From positions 1 through 60,754 of the forward strand of contig NZ_JHXU01000005.1 in assembly GCF_000687815.1 (NCBI RefSeq): a stretch of 60,754 nt of DNA, read 5' to 3'. This document shows positions 24,172 to 34,778 of the stretch, in pieces. Positions within the stretch are counted from its first letter, which is position 1. Each line of letters opens with the position of its first letter. A program made the position numbers and the translations under genes. Under the pieces are notes generated by a model. The model was not told where the DNA came from and ran no database searches. It saw only the letters and a program-made list of their open reading frames with translations. Origin of the DNA: Mycoplasma elephantis ATCC 51980. Lineage in GTDB: Bacteria > Bacillota_I > Bacilli_A > Mycoplasmatales > Metamycoplasmataceae.

Positions 24172-25866
24172 TTATTCATTAACAAAATCGGGTATTAAAT
24201 TAACAAAATTTAAATCTTTTATAATTTGATATTTGTTAAAGAATTTTTCAATATTTTTTCTATTTGTTTTGTATAAATTTGTATTCATATTAGCGTCTTT
24301 TTCAGTAAATGAACTTACTGAAAAAGTTTTTGGAATTGGAAAATTTTCCGGCTTTACAACTTTAAGAATCGAATTGGTGTTGAAGTTGGATTCTTGGTAA
24401 ACAAACATCATTGTTGTTTGTAAAACAGTTGAAAGTGGTATAACACCAAAAATTTCAAAATCATTAAATAAATCATCTTTGTTTTTAAATAATAAATTCT
24501 CTTCATTTGGATTATTTTTAAATCTTATTAATTCATTTGACATAATATTTTCTCATGAAAGTTTTGAATTAATTATATTTAAATTTTCTTCTTTTATAAC
24601 ATTGTCAGAAACAAGTTTTACATATTCTATATTGTATTCTTCATCAAATCTTGGATGCATTTTAAAAACAATATTATATTTTTGTGGGTCATATTTTTTT
24701 ATAAAAGATTTAAAAATAGAACGAATTTCTTCAAAATAATTGGCATTTTTAATAATCTGGTGTGTTTTTTACCGTCGGGATAATTATCATTTTTCATTTC
24801 TCTAAAAAATGAATCCCCCCATAAAAATTGCGGTTTTTTTATTTGGATCAAAATTACTTGATTTTTTACTAAAAAGTTCAACACCATCTTGATATTTAAT
24901 GCATTCCTCAATAATTGGTTTTGCTTCATTATTTCATGTTCCATATTTTCCTAAAAATACTGGTTGAAACGAATTATAAGGAGGTTTTAAATTATTTAAT
25001 TTAAAATGTTGATTATCCAAATAACTAACATCATAATTTATCAATGATATAAATGGAGTATTATTAACCATTTTATCCATATATATTCATTGTGATGGAC
25101 ATTCATTTTTAAATTTTGTTAAGTTGATGCCGTAATTATTTCTATTTCTTTTATATTCTTCATATTTGTTTGTAATTTCAAAGTTGCTTTTTATTTTATT
25201 TAAATCGTTTTTGAATTTATCAAATGCTTCAGTAAATAATGAAGATTGCGCAGTACCATCAGAAATAATAATTATTTTTCTAGCATTTAACAAAATATCA
25301 TAAAAAATATCGGCATGTTGTGGCTCTAATAAAAATTTATATCATTCCAAAAATGTTAATGAAAAATCTACTTTATCAGGATTATTCTTCATAAAATTGG
25401 CTATTTTTTTATACTGTTCATATTTTGGGATACTATCTTCTTTAACGATATATATTTGATTTTTACTAGTTGAAGATAATACATTATCAAAATTTATAAA
25501 CTTATAATATTTTGCAAGAGCTTTTTGATTATAACCTTTAATATTTTCATATTTATTGGGTTGATCTATGAAATTATTTGCTCAAAACATTATTTGTTTA
25601 TTTTTATTGTTGCTTTCTTTATCCAAATAAATAATAGAATTAATTTGATGGCTTATTGGATACCCGCCATGTTGCATAAAGTGGATTGTATAATTGGCAT
25701 TGTCCGCTGATTCCTTATAAAGTTTTTTAATATTGGAATTTTTTCATTCATAAACATTATTATTGTTTTGTTTGAACGCCCCCCTCTGTTCACAACTTAA
25801 TGTAAAAACACAAGATAGTGAAGCGATAATTGTCCCAATAATATAAAATTTTAATTTTCTTTTCAT
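24172..25866 (-). pseudogene. GT80-like sialyltransferase lipoprotein, frameshifted (possibly phase-variable)
   Basis: Corrected length is 564 residues. The signal peptide ends in lipobox FTLSC. The body shows the GT80 motif series in order: IIISDGTAQSS (general-base Asp-Gly), TAIFMG strand, NIVFKMHPR (His-Pro nucleotide site), NSKLSWENIM (Glu) and GVIPLSTVLQ (Ser-Thr phosphate site). These match FIFTG, YFKGHPRG, ISFEVLMM and ASSLYF of Pasteurella and Photobacterium enzymes as I recall them. Reading from the ATG stops at a TAG (24804-24802) after 354 residues, because a G6 run (24820-24815) has one G too many. A second indel at an A5 run (24750-24746) restores the frame. TGA Trp codons are used. 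It is last in the galE-glf-GT2 operon. Sialic acid transfer at the surface is inferred. Confidence 0.65.
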
Positions 25867-25913
25867 TTTTTCCTTTCTAAACTTTAAAATCTATTCATAA
25901 ATATGTTTAAAAA

Positions 25914-27229
25914 TTATGAATTAAATTTTTTTGTCCTTTCCTTTTTGGTGTTAACAAATTTCATATTAATATTTTTTTGTGCATAAAATGAAATTGGAAT
26001 ATTGAGAAAAATAAAAATAGGGTAAAAAAATAATGATTTTATTTTATTTCAAAAGCTTATTTGTTTCATTTTTTTAGATTGTCTTATTATTACAGCTAGC
26101 CCCATAAAAAAACTAGTTAGGTAATAAAATAAAAACATACTAAATATGGATAAAAACCCTAAAAGGTAATAAGTATTGTGCAAATTAAAACCAAAATAAA
26201 TTAAACCATTAGTTATGGAAGAGGCTATATTTATTATTAAAAGTAAAATAAATCAAAAAGAAGCCGGGAAAAGCATTGCGATAAAATCTAAGTAATTTAA
26301 TTTCTTTTGTGGCCATTCAATCTTGAAAAATAGATTTTTAAAAATTGATCATTTAATAGATTTATTTAATTTGTAATTACCAACAGTTCATCTTGTTCTT
26401 TGTTTTCATGATATATTTCAATTAGTTGGTTGTAAATCATAAAAATGTGCTTCATCAACATATATGCCTTTATAATTATTTAATAATGCATAATACGAAA
26501 ACTCTGTATCGTGAACCATTGATGTATATTTTCCTCAATAATTATTTTTTTCAAGCAATGATCATCTAACCATAAAACCTGTACCGCCAACCATATGTGG
26601 GTTTTTGAAAAAACTTCTAGCAGTTGCTATTTGAGAAACAAGTCTATAAAATTCAATTGAATAACTTGATGAGATTCAATTATCTTCAAAATTTTGCGTA
26701 TCTCTAAAAGATGTAAAATAATCATATTTTTTAGGGTGATTAAATGCATCATTCATTTTACTTAGTCAATTTTTATCTACTATATTATCAGCATCAAATC
26801 AAGAAAAAGAATCAAAAATGTTGCCAAATTCTTCTTTTATTTTTAAAAGTGTTTCATGGACAGCAAAGTTTGGTCCGATAAGTTCTTTATTAAACCTTTC
26901 GTAAACCTTATCTGCCCCCCCTGTCTAGCCACTTCAGCGGTATTATCTGTGCAGTTATCAGCAACAACAAAAACCTTAAATTTATCTTTAGGATAATTCA
27001 TAGATTTTAATGAGGTAATTAAGTCAGAAATGATATGAGCTTCATTATGTGCGGGTATTATAATACAATGATTATTGTATTTATTAGTATGTTCGAACTT
27101 TTTATTTTTAATAAAAAGCGGTAAAAATGTATAAACAATTTGTAAAAAGAAAATCAAGAAAAACAAAATACATATACCTAAAGATATTCAATTAATAATA
27201 TTGCTTGATAAAATCAAATTTTCTAACAT
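25914..27229 (-). pseudogene. Processive family 2 glycosyltransferase (capsule/galactan synthase type), frameshifted at G7
   Basis: Corrected length is about 438 residues. There is one N-terminal membrane segment, a GT2 domain (IIPAHNEAHIISDLI, VADNCTDNTAEVA, FDADN, HDTEFSYY, WKQRTRW) and about four C-terminal membrane segments. The QxxRW-type motif and flanking helices mark a processive synthase that makes and exports a polysaccharide, like the galactan synthase of ruminant mycoplasmas. At 26921-26915 seven Gs put the frame out: reading stops after 128 residues, while five or eight Gs would restore it (ARQGADKVYERF). The ATG at 27229 overlaps the glf stop. This is the out-of-frame state of a likely switch, or a sequence error. 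Confidence 0.8.
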
Positions 27230-28413
27230 TTCTTCCTTAATAATATTTTTTTAGCTATTTCTAAACTATTTTTTATTGCTTGATCCATATTTATGTATTT
27301 ATATTCAGCAAGTCTCCCTAAATTATATAGGTTTTTTATATTATTACAATGACCTATATAATTTTTATAGGAATTTCTGGCGGCTTCATTTGGGATAGGG
27401 TAATATCTTTCGGTAAAATCAATACTATTTTGATTATATTCACCAGGATATTCTTTTGAAATAATTGTGGAATAGTCATTTGTTTTAATTTCTTTATAAA
27501 AATTCTTGTATTCTGTAATTCTCGTCATATTTGGATGTTCCGGATAATTTACGACTGCGGTTTTTTGAAAGTGATTAACTTTTAAAGATTCAAATTTTAT
27601 ATTTAATGATCTATATGGTAATTGACCAAATTTATTGTTAAATAATTCATCTAATGGAGCACAATTAATTACGGGAACATTAATTTCCTCATTATTAATA
27701 AAAATTTTATTATTTTTAAAATTAATTATATTTTTAATATTTTGGTTAAGTATCAAATCAATATTTTTTGTATTTAGCATTTTTTCAACCATTTTTGTAT
27801 ATCCACCTATTGGCATACCTTCATATTTATCTGTAAAGTATGTGTTAGTTTCATTTAAATATATAGGCACTCTAGCAAAAACTGAAACATCTAGTTCTTC
27901 AACTTTTTTATTTCACATTTTCATTGTATAACTTGCAAAAACACGTTTATAAATTGTTTCATATACATATGAATATTTATCTATTTTAGATAATTCTAAA
28001 ATAGTTATTTTATCCCTATTAGGAAACATATTTCTTAAATAATTTAAAAAATCGTTAGATTCATTTGGGAATAAGAGTTTTATTGAATTTATATTTATTG
28101 GTAATGGTATGAGTTTTTCATCAATTTTAGCTTCCACAATATTTCTGTAATCATTTAATTTTGTATATTTATTTATAAAATTAAATACTTCATAATCATT
28201 TGTATGAAAAATGTGTGGGCCATATTTGTGCACTAAAATGTTATTTTCTAAATAATCATAAATATTTCCACCAATATGATTTCGTTTTTCAATTATTAAG
28301 ATTTTTTTGTCGGTAGGAATTTGAGTACAAACAGTTGCGGTTGATAATCCGCACCCAATAAAAATATAATCATAAACTTTTAAGTCTTTTGGTAAATTAA
28401 TCAATTTATTCAT
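27223..28413 (-). CDS. glf: UDP-galactopyranose mutase
   Basis: A 396-residue flavoenzyme of normal length with one TGA Trp. The N-terminal FAD-binding motif is FIGCGLSTATVC and IIEKRNHIGGNIYDY; HKYGPHIFHTND, ALIPLPI-like KLIPLPININS, YTMKMW, MPIGGYTKMVEKML and the C-terminal LGRLAEYKYINMDQAI are all family motifs. It interconverts UDP-galactopyranose and UDP-galactofuranose, giving the donor for galactofuranose polymers. The adjacent galE and GT2 synthase complete a galactan pathway. Confidence 0.95.
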
Positions 28414-28429
28414 TTTAACCTTATTAACC

Positions 28430-29425
28430 TTATTTTAAATGTGCCTTTCTAAATTCAATTTCACTTAATACTATTTCATATATAGTTGTTTTTACTTGGT
28501 AATTAAATTCCTTACAAATTTTTCTGTTTGAAGCTATTAAAATATCTGGATCACCCGCTCTTCTTGGACCAAAAGAATAATTTAGCTTCCTATTTAGATT
28601 TTTTTCAAAAGATTTTAATATTTGTAAATTAGAAAAACCATTAGAACTTCCTATATTAAAATAAAAATTCTTATTTTCTTTAATCATTTTTTCTGCGGTT
28701 ATAACATGTAATTCAGCTAATTCATAAACATGAACATAGTCTCTAATACAAGTTCCGTCAAAAGTTTTATAGTCATTACCAAAAATTTTAAAATCAGGAC
28801 TTAACCCAAAAGCGAAATAGCTAATTGCCGGAATAATATGAGTTGGTTTTGCGCCATTTTTTGTTAAATATCCTATTCTTTTACTTTTTGATGCCCCGGC
28901 AACATTAAAATATCTTAGAAAACTATATCTAAAGGAATTGTTTGCAATAGCATAATCCTTAATAATTTCTTCACCAAAAAATTTTGTTCTTCCATAAGGA
29001 CTGCATGGGTCTTTTTTGTCTTCTTCAAAAAAGTATCCATCATGAATTGAGTTATTCCCATATATTGCTGCAGATGAAGAAAATACAAAATTATTAACAT
29101 TGTATTTTTGCATAGTTTTTAAAACATTTATTAATCCATGAATGTTTGTTTCGTAATAATCAAGTGGTTTCTGAACGCTTTCCCCAACTTTAATAAGACC
29201 AGCTAAATATATAACAACATCTATTTTATTTTTCTTAAAAGTATAATCTAAATCATCTATATTTAAAATATCGCCTTGGATAAAAATGCTTTCTTTTTCA
29301 ACAAATTCAATAAAACCTGTAGAAAGATTATCGAATACAATTACTTTGTCTTTATGGTTTTTATTAATTACCTCAGCAACATGGCTTCCAATATATCCGG
29401 CTCCACCGATGAGTAAATATGTCAT
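28430..29425 (-). CDS. galE: UDP-glucose 4-epimerase
   Basis: A 331-residue protein, full length. The NAD-binding GGAGYIGSHV is at residues 7-16, catalytic SSAAIYG with YGRTK (Tyr-x3-Lys), and YFNVAGA. It supplies UDP-galactose from UDP-glucose. It is the first gene of the surface glycan operon and follows an AGAGGA ribosome binding site. Its promoter carries a 16-T tract. Confidence 0.95.
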   Translation of the reverse strand: MTYLLIGGAGYIGSHVAEVINKNHKDKVIVFDNLSTGFIEFVEKESIFIQGDILNIDDLDYTFKKNKIDVVIYLAGLIKVGESVQKPLDYYETNIHGLINVLKTMQKYNVNNFVFSSSAAIYGNNSIHDGYFFEEDKKDPCSPYGRTKFFGEEIIKDYAIANNSFRYSFLRYFNVAGASKSKRIGYLTKNGAKPTHIIPAISYFAFGLSPDFKIFGNDYKTFDGTCIRDYVHVYELAELHVITAEKMIKENKNFYFNIGSSNGFSNLQILKSFEKNLNRKLNYSFGPRRAGDPDILIASNRKICKEFNYQVKTTIYEIVLSEIEFRKAHLK

Positions 29426-29464
29426 TTATTCCTCTTTTATTTATTTAATTTTATTTTATTTAAT

Positions 29465-29495
29465 ATTATAGTCCTTCGCAAAAAAAAAAAAAAAA
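29465..29495 (-). promoter_or_regulatory. galE operon promoter with homopolymeric T16 tract
   Basis: Minus-strand TATAAT at 29470-29465, nine bases of spacer (GCGAAGGAC), then 16 consecutive T. A 17-bp spacer would place the -35 hexamer wholly inside the T tract. Poly-A tracts at this place control phase-variable vlp genes in Mycoplasma hyorhinis. Confidence 0.6.
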
Positions 29496-29516
29496 CATAA
29501 AAAATTTATGTTTTTA
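29480..29516 (-). terminator. uvrB terminator
   Basis: Stem AAACATAAA / TTTATGTTT overlapping the uvrB stop region. It is followed on the minus strand by the T16 run, so the same tract acts as terminator tail and as part of the next promoter. Confidence 0.7.
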
Positions 29517-31502
29517 GTTAAGTTCGCCACCTAATTCTAATATTTGATCACGGCAAATCATTGCGGTTTCATAATCTCTGTTTTTTGCAGCCAAATTCAT
29601 GCGTTCTCTTAATTCGTTTATTGCATTTTCTATAACTAATTTGTTATCATTTTTTAATTTTACATTACCAGCTAATTTTATAGCTTCCGATATATCAAAA
29701 GAAACTAAAGACTCTGGGATGGGTTTAATAATTGATTGTGGTGTAATGTTGTGGTCTATATTATACTTAATTTGAATTTTTCTTTTTCTTTCATTATCTT
29801 CAATACATTGTTTTATATTTGATGTAATTTTGTCCGCAAACATAATGACTCTTCCATTTTTATTTCTTGCGGCTCTACCTATAATTTGTATTAAGCTTGT
29901 TGTACTCCTTGTAAAAGAGGTTGCATCAGCATCCAAAATAATAATTAAGCTAACTTCTGGAACATCAATTCCTTCTTTTAAAAGATTTATTCCAACAACT
30001 GTATCAATTTTTCCTAATCTTAGTTTTCTTAATATTTCATGACGCTCAATAGCGTCATGTTCACCATGTATAAATTCTACTTTTAAGCCTTTGTTTCTTA
30101 AATAACTTGTTAATTCTTCTGTAGCTTTAATAGTTGTTGTTACAATGAATGTTCTTTCATTATTTTTTTCCTGTTTTTTAAGTTCATCATAAATAATTTC
30201 AATTTGGTTATTTGTTTTCATCAAGATAATTTTAGGATCTAATAATCCGGTAGGTCTTATTATCATTTCTGTCATTACGCCTAAAGACTTGTTAATTTCA
30301 TATTCTTGAGGTGTTGCTGACACATAAATACGATTAAAATCATAATTATTGAATTCATCAAATTTTAAGGGGCGGTTATCTAATGCGCTAGGTAGTCTAT
30401 AACCATAATCTACTAAATTTTGTTTTCTTGTATGGTCCCCCCCATACATACCATTTAATTGACCTACAGAAATGTGAGACTCATCAATAAAAAGCAACGA
30501 ATTCTTTGGAAAATAGTCTAATAATGTAAATGGCTTTTCACCTGGTTTTCTATTGTCAAAATAACGAGAATAATTTTCCATACCCTTACAAAAACCCGTT
30601 TCAGCCATATCTTCCATATCTTTTCTAGTTCGCTCATCAATTCTTTGGGCTTTGATTAATTCATTTTTATCCATAAATTTTTGATATGTATCTAATAATT
30701 CTTTTTCAATAAGTTTTAAAGCATCATTGATTTTAGGTTTTTGAACAGTATATGAAGAGGCCGGAAATATTCTATAATTATCGTAAATTTTTATAGTTTT
30801 TTTTGTTGTTATATCAATTTTTTTAATTGATTCAATAACATCTCCGAACATACTAATTCTAATTAATGATTCATTGTCAAAACTGGTAACTATTTCAATA
30901 ATATCGCCTTTGATAATAAAACTTCCAAATGATTGTTCGTTTTTATTTCTTGTAAAGCCGATAGATACTAATTTTGAAGCAATGTTTTTAATTTTTATAT
31001 CTTGTCCAACACTAAGCATAAAAACATTATTGCTATACTCGTTAGGATCAAGTGTACCATAAATACATGCAACACTAGCTATAACAATAGTATCATTACG
31101 AGTTAAGAGTGAACTTATTGTTGATATTCTCATAGCATCAAGTTGTTCATTAACGCTAGATGATTTATCGTTATATGTTTGTGTTTTTGGATTATATGCT
31201 TCAGGAATATAGAATTCAAAATTAGATACAAAATATTCAACTTTGTTTTCTGGAAAAAAATTTTTAATATCATTATAAAGTTGTGAGGCAAGAGTCTTAT
31301 TATGAGACATTATAAGAGCAGGTTTGTTTTGAGAGGCAATGATGTTTGCAATTGTGAAAGTTTTACCACTTCCTGTTACACCTTTTAATACTTGATCTTT
31401 TGTGTTTGTTTTAATATTATTTAAAATAGCGTTAATCGCATTTTGTTGATCATCGCTAGGTTTGTATTTTGAAGCAAGTTTAAATTTATTAATTTTATTC
31501 AT
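29514..31502 (-). CDS. uvrB: Excinuclease ABC subunit B
   Basis: A 662-residue protein of normal length. Walker A is GVTGSGKTFTIANI; the beta-hairpin region contains VEYFVSNFEFYIPEAYNP; then FIDESHISVGQ, RIYVSATPQEYE, VGINLLKEGIDVPE and QIIGRAARN (helicase motif VI), and a C-terminal UVR domain (LRERMNLAAKNRDYETAMICRD). It is the damage-verifying helicase of nucleotide excision repair. It starts 19 bases after secA without a clear Shine-Dalgarno, so it is probably co-transcribed. A G7 run (30437-30443, complement) is in frame here. Confidence 0.97.
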   Translation of the reverse strand: MNKINKFKLASKYKPSDDQQNAINAILNNIKTNTKDQVLKGVTGSGKTFTIANIIASQNKPALIMSHNKTLASQLYNDIKNFFPENKVEYFVSNFEFYIPEAYNPKTQTYNDKSSSVNEQLDAMRISTISSLLTRNDTIVIASVACIYGTLDPNEYSNNVFMLSVGQDIKIKNIASKLVSIGFTRNKNEQSFGSFIIKGDIIEIVTSFDNESLIRISMFGDVIESIKKIDITTKKTIKIYDNYRIFPASSYTVQKPKINDALKLIEKELLDTYQKFMDKNELIKAQRIDERTRKDMEDMAETGFCKGMENYSRYFDNRKPGEKPFTLLDYFPKNSLLFIDESHISVGQLNGMYGGDHTRKQNLVDYGYRLPSALDNRPLKFDEFNNYDFNRIYVSATPQEYEINKSLGVMTEMIIRPTGLLDPKIILMKTNNQIEIIYDELKKQEKNNERTFIVTTTIKATEELTSYLRNKGLKVEFIHGEHDAIERHEILRKLRLGKIDTVVGINLLKEGIDVPEVSLIIILDADATSFTRSTTSLIQIIGRAARNKNGRVIMFADKITSNIKQCIEDNERKRKIQIKYNIDHNITPQSIIKPIPESLVSFDISEAIKLAGNVKLKNDNKLVIENAINELRERMNLAAKNRDYETAMICRDQILELGGELN

Positions 31503-31521
31503 TTATATATCAATTATATTG

Positions 31522-34161
31522 CTAATATATATTGTTTTTTACAATAAATTCAAAAGGGTCATCTGATGTAATCATATCATTTAAAAGTTTTTCCTCTTCT
31601 TTTGTTAATTCTTCATTTTTTATTGAATTTTCTTCATTATTTTCAGAAAAGTGTTTTTGAATTAGAATGCTTTTTTTAGACATATATAAATTATATATAC
31701 TTAGTCATTTCTCCATTTTATAATAGTTTCCCAATTCATTAAAAGGATGAGATGTACAAATTTTTTCAAAAATAGGATCCTCTTTATAAGGGTTTTGTAT
31801 TTCATTTGCTAGGTTTGTATTAAACAATGAAATTACTGAATCATATGCAATTTCTTTAATTAAATCCTCAAACATTTGAGTACCTTTTTCAGTGTATATT
31901 TGATAAGGATTTTTTTGAGCATATTGTTCTAGATTAATGTTTCTACGTAATTTATCCATAGCATTTATATGGTCTTGCCATCTATTATCAAGTATTTTTA
32001 TTATGGTTGTTTTTTCTGTGTTAAAAAGAAAAGTGGCATTAAAGTTTGCGATTATTTTATTTGCTATTTCTTCATATGCATTTAGCATATGTTCGCAAAT
32101 ATAATCAGATAAATCATTATGATGGTAACGAAGTGTTTTTTGTAAATTTAATTTATTATCAGTATTTTTTAAAAAATTTTCATTTATAAAATCTACAAAT
32201 CCTGGATAGTTAAAAGATCCATTTTGAACAAGAAATTTTGTGCCTTTTATTAAGTTTGAAAATGTATTAATTATCATTCGTTTAACAACGGGTTTTTTAT
32301 CATAATCCTTATCATTTGAAATTATAATATCTCTTTGATTATAAATTAAATCTCTTTGTTGACGTATAACATCATCATAATTTAGAACAGTTTTTCTATT
32401 ATCATAATTAAAACCTTCTATTTTTTTCTGAGCCATATTGAATAACAATTTAGCGGTTTTATCTGTTATTTCATTATCTCCATAAACATCAAAACCTTTT
32501 TTTCAAGCTTCTGCTTGTGCAAAACGTTTTATTAAGTTATCTTCAAGTGAAAGGTAAAATCTTGATATACCAGGATCTCCTTGTCTACCGCTACGTCCTC
32601 TTAATTGGTTATCGATTCTTCTTGCTTCCGCTTTATCTGTCCCCAAAACATAAAGGCCACCCAATTCTACGGCTGCTTCACCTAATTTTATATCAGTACC
32701 TCTTCCCGCCATATTTGTAGCGATTGTAATAGCACCTACTTGACCTGCTTTAGCAATAATTTCTGCTTCATGTTGGTTTTGTTTTGCGTTTAATACTGTG
32801 TGAGGAATATTTTCTCTTTGAAGCATTTTATGTAAACGTTCTGAGTCTTCAATTTGTGCAGTACCTACAAGTGTTGGTTGTTTTTTTTCATATAATCTTT
32901 TAATTTCCGCAACAATTGCTTTTCATTTTGCATTAGAATTAGCAAAAATTATATCGCTAGCATCTTCACGAATAACTGGTTTATTTGTTGGTACACAATT
33001 TACTCTCATATTATAAATATCTATAAATTCTTGTTCTTCAGTTTTGGCTGTACCAGTCATTCCACAAAGTTTTGTAAACATACGGAAAAAATTTTGATAA
33101 GTAATAGTTGCTAATGTTTTGGTTTCAGGTTCAATTTCTAACATTTCTTTGGCTTGTAATGCTTGTTGAAGACCTTCTGAGTAAGCTCTTCCCTCCATTA
33201 TTCTTCCGGTAAAAGCATCAATTAATTCTATTTTATTTTCAGGACTTACAATGTATTCTACATTATTAAACATTACTTTATGTGCCCTTAATGCGTTTTG
33301 AACGCGATGAAAAATTTCTGAATTTTCAATATCAAACAAGTTTTTTATTCTATAAAACTTGTTTGCTTTTGCCATTCCTTGGTGTGTTAAAGCAACAGCT
33401 TTTGATTCATCATCTATTTCATAATCTTCTTCAGTAAGAAGTCTTACAAATTGATCTGCCGCTAAATAAGTATCAGAACTAATACCTTCTCCACCCGAAA
33501 TTATTAAAGGGGTTTTTGCTTCATCTATTAAAATAGAATCGACCTCATCAATTAAACAGTAATTTAACCCCCTTTGAACTTTATCATTTATATTTAAAAC
33601 CATGTTATCTCTGAGATAATCAAAACCCAATTCCGAATGGATGCTATAAGTAATATCTTTTGAATATGCTTCTCTTTTAAGATTTTCGGGCATTTGGGCC
33701 TTGTTTATTCCGACACTTAAACCTAATCAGTTAAAGACCTCCCCCATTTCATTGGCATCACGTTCAGCAAGATATTCATTAACTGTCGATACAATTACAC
33801 CTTTACCTTCAAGTGCGTTTAAATAAATTGGCGCGATTGATGTAATTGTTTTACCTTCACCAGTTTTCATTTCGGCAACACTTCCTAAATCTAATAAAAC
33901 TCCACCTATCATTTGTACATCAAATGGAGTTTTACCTAAAACTCTTTTAGTAGCTTCTCTACATACCGCAAAAGCTTCTGGACGAATACTTTCTAGTGAT
34001 TCGCCTTTTTTTATACGTTCACTAAATTCATTAGTTTTATTTTTTAGTTCCTCATCATTTAATGATTTAATTTTTTCTCATTGGTAGTTTATTTTATCAA
34101 GTGTTCTTTCAGCAATTCTAATTTCATTAGATTTGAATTTAAATAAGTTCTTTAGATTCAT
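31522..34161 (-). CDS. secA: Preprotein translocase ATPase SecA
   Basis: An 879-residue protein assembled across TGA Trp codons. MKTGEGKT (Walker A), INEYLA-type [28 protein letters not shown] (DEAD-box), [35 protein letters not shown], and [17 protein letters not shown] are all present. It drives Sec-dependent export of lipoproteins and membrane proteins. The C-terminus ends in an acidic tail without the Cys-rich zinc motif seen in many bacteria. It is divergent from the 179-residue membrane gene. Confidence 0.97.
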
Positions 34162-34224
34162 AATATATTTATTTTATAGTAATATTAAAATAATTGTTTT
34201 ATATTAATCAATAAGGAGATAAAA

Positions 34225-34764
34225 ATGAATAGTAAAAAGAAAGTTTTTAATATTGGATTTATTTTATCAATTATTATTATTTTAATTGTTTCAATTACTA
34301 TAATGGTTTATGGAATAGAAATTGATAACTTAAGTATTTTAAATCCAAACCTAAAAATCCTAGGATTTACAACTGGATTTTCACTCATAGCATTATATTT
34401 TAAAAAAGATACAAAACCAATGGATTTTATAGAAATAACTCCAGACGGTGAATTAAAAACGAAAATACAGATTGGTTTTGCAATGCAAATAATCTTAATA
34501 ATTGCAACTCTATTAGCAATAATATTTGGTATTTTAGTAATTATTAGAATTTTTTTAGAAAAGAAAGGTTTATCATTTATTCTTTCAATAATTGGTTTGT
34601 CACTTTTTGTACAAACGATTGTATTATTAAATATTTATCCTTTTAAAATCGTTGATCAAAACGTTGAACAAAACGAACACATGTTATACGGAGTATTTTC
34701 TGTAATATTTACTCTAGCGTCAATATCTTGTATGTCATTATCTAGTATAAAAAAAACTCGGTAA
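34225..34764 (+). CDS. Membrane protein of 179 residues, unknown
   Basis: Five predicted hydrophobic segments (about residues 8-28, 42-58, 85-112, 118-138, 150-168) and no TGA codons. It has a good ribosome binding site (AAGGAG) and its own terminator. It is divergent from secA. I recognise no family; it has the look of a small conserved mycoplasma membrane protein. Confidence 0.7.
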   Translation: MNSKKKVFNIGFILSIIIILIVSITIMVYGIEIDNLSILNPNLKILGFTTGFSLIALYFKKDTKPMDFIEITPDGELKTKIQIGFAMQIILIIATLLAIIFGILVIIRIFLEKKGLSFILSIIGLSLFVQTIVLLNIYPFKIVDQNVEQNEHMLYGVFSVIFTLASISCMSLSSIKKTR

Positions 34765-34778
34765 GAGTTTTTTTATAC
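34745..34778. terminator. Bidirectional terminator
   Basis: Stem GTATAAAAAAAACTC / GAGTTTTTTTATAC with a five-base loop, between converging genes. It overlaps both coding ends. Confidence 0.8.

Noticed and set aside
24746-24820. Programmed ribosomal frameshifting in the sialyltransferase-like gene
   Set aside because: There is no slippery heptamer with a downstream structure, and two separate shifts would be needed. Tract slippage or sequence error is simpler.
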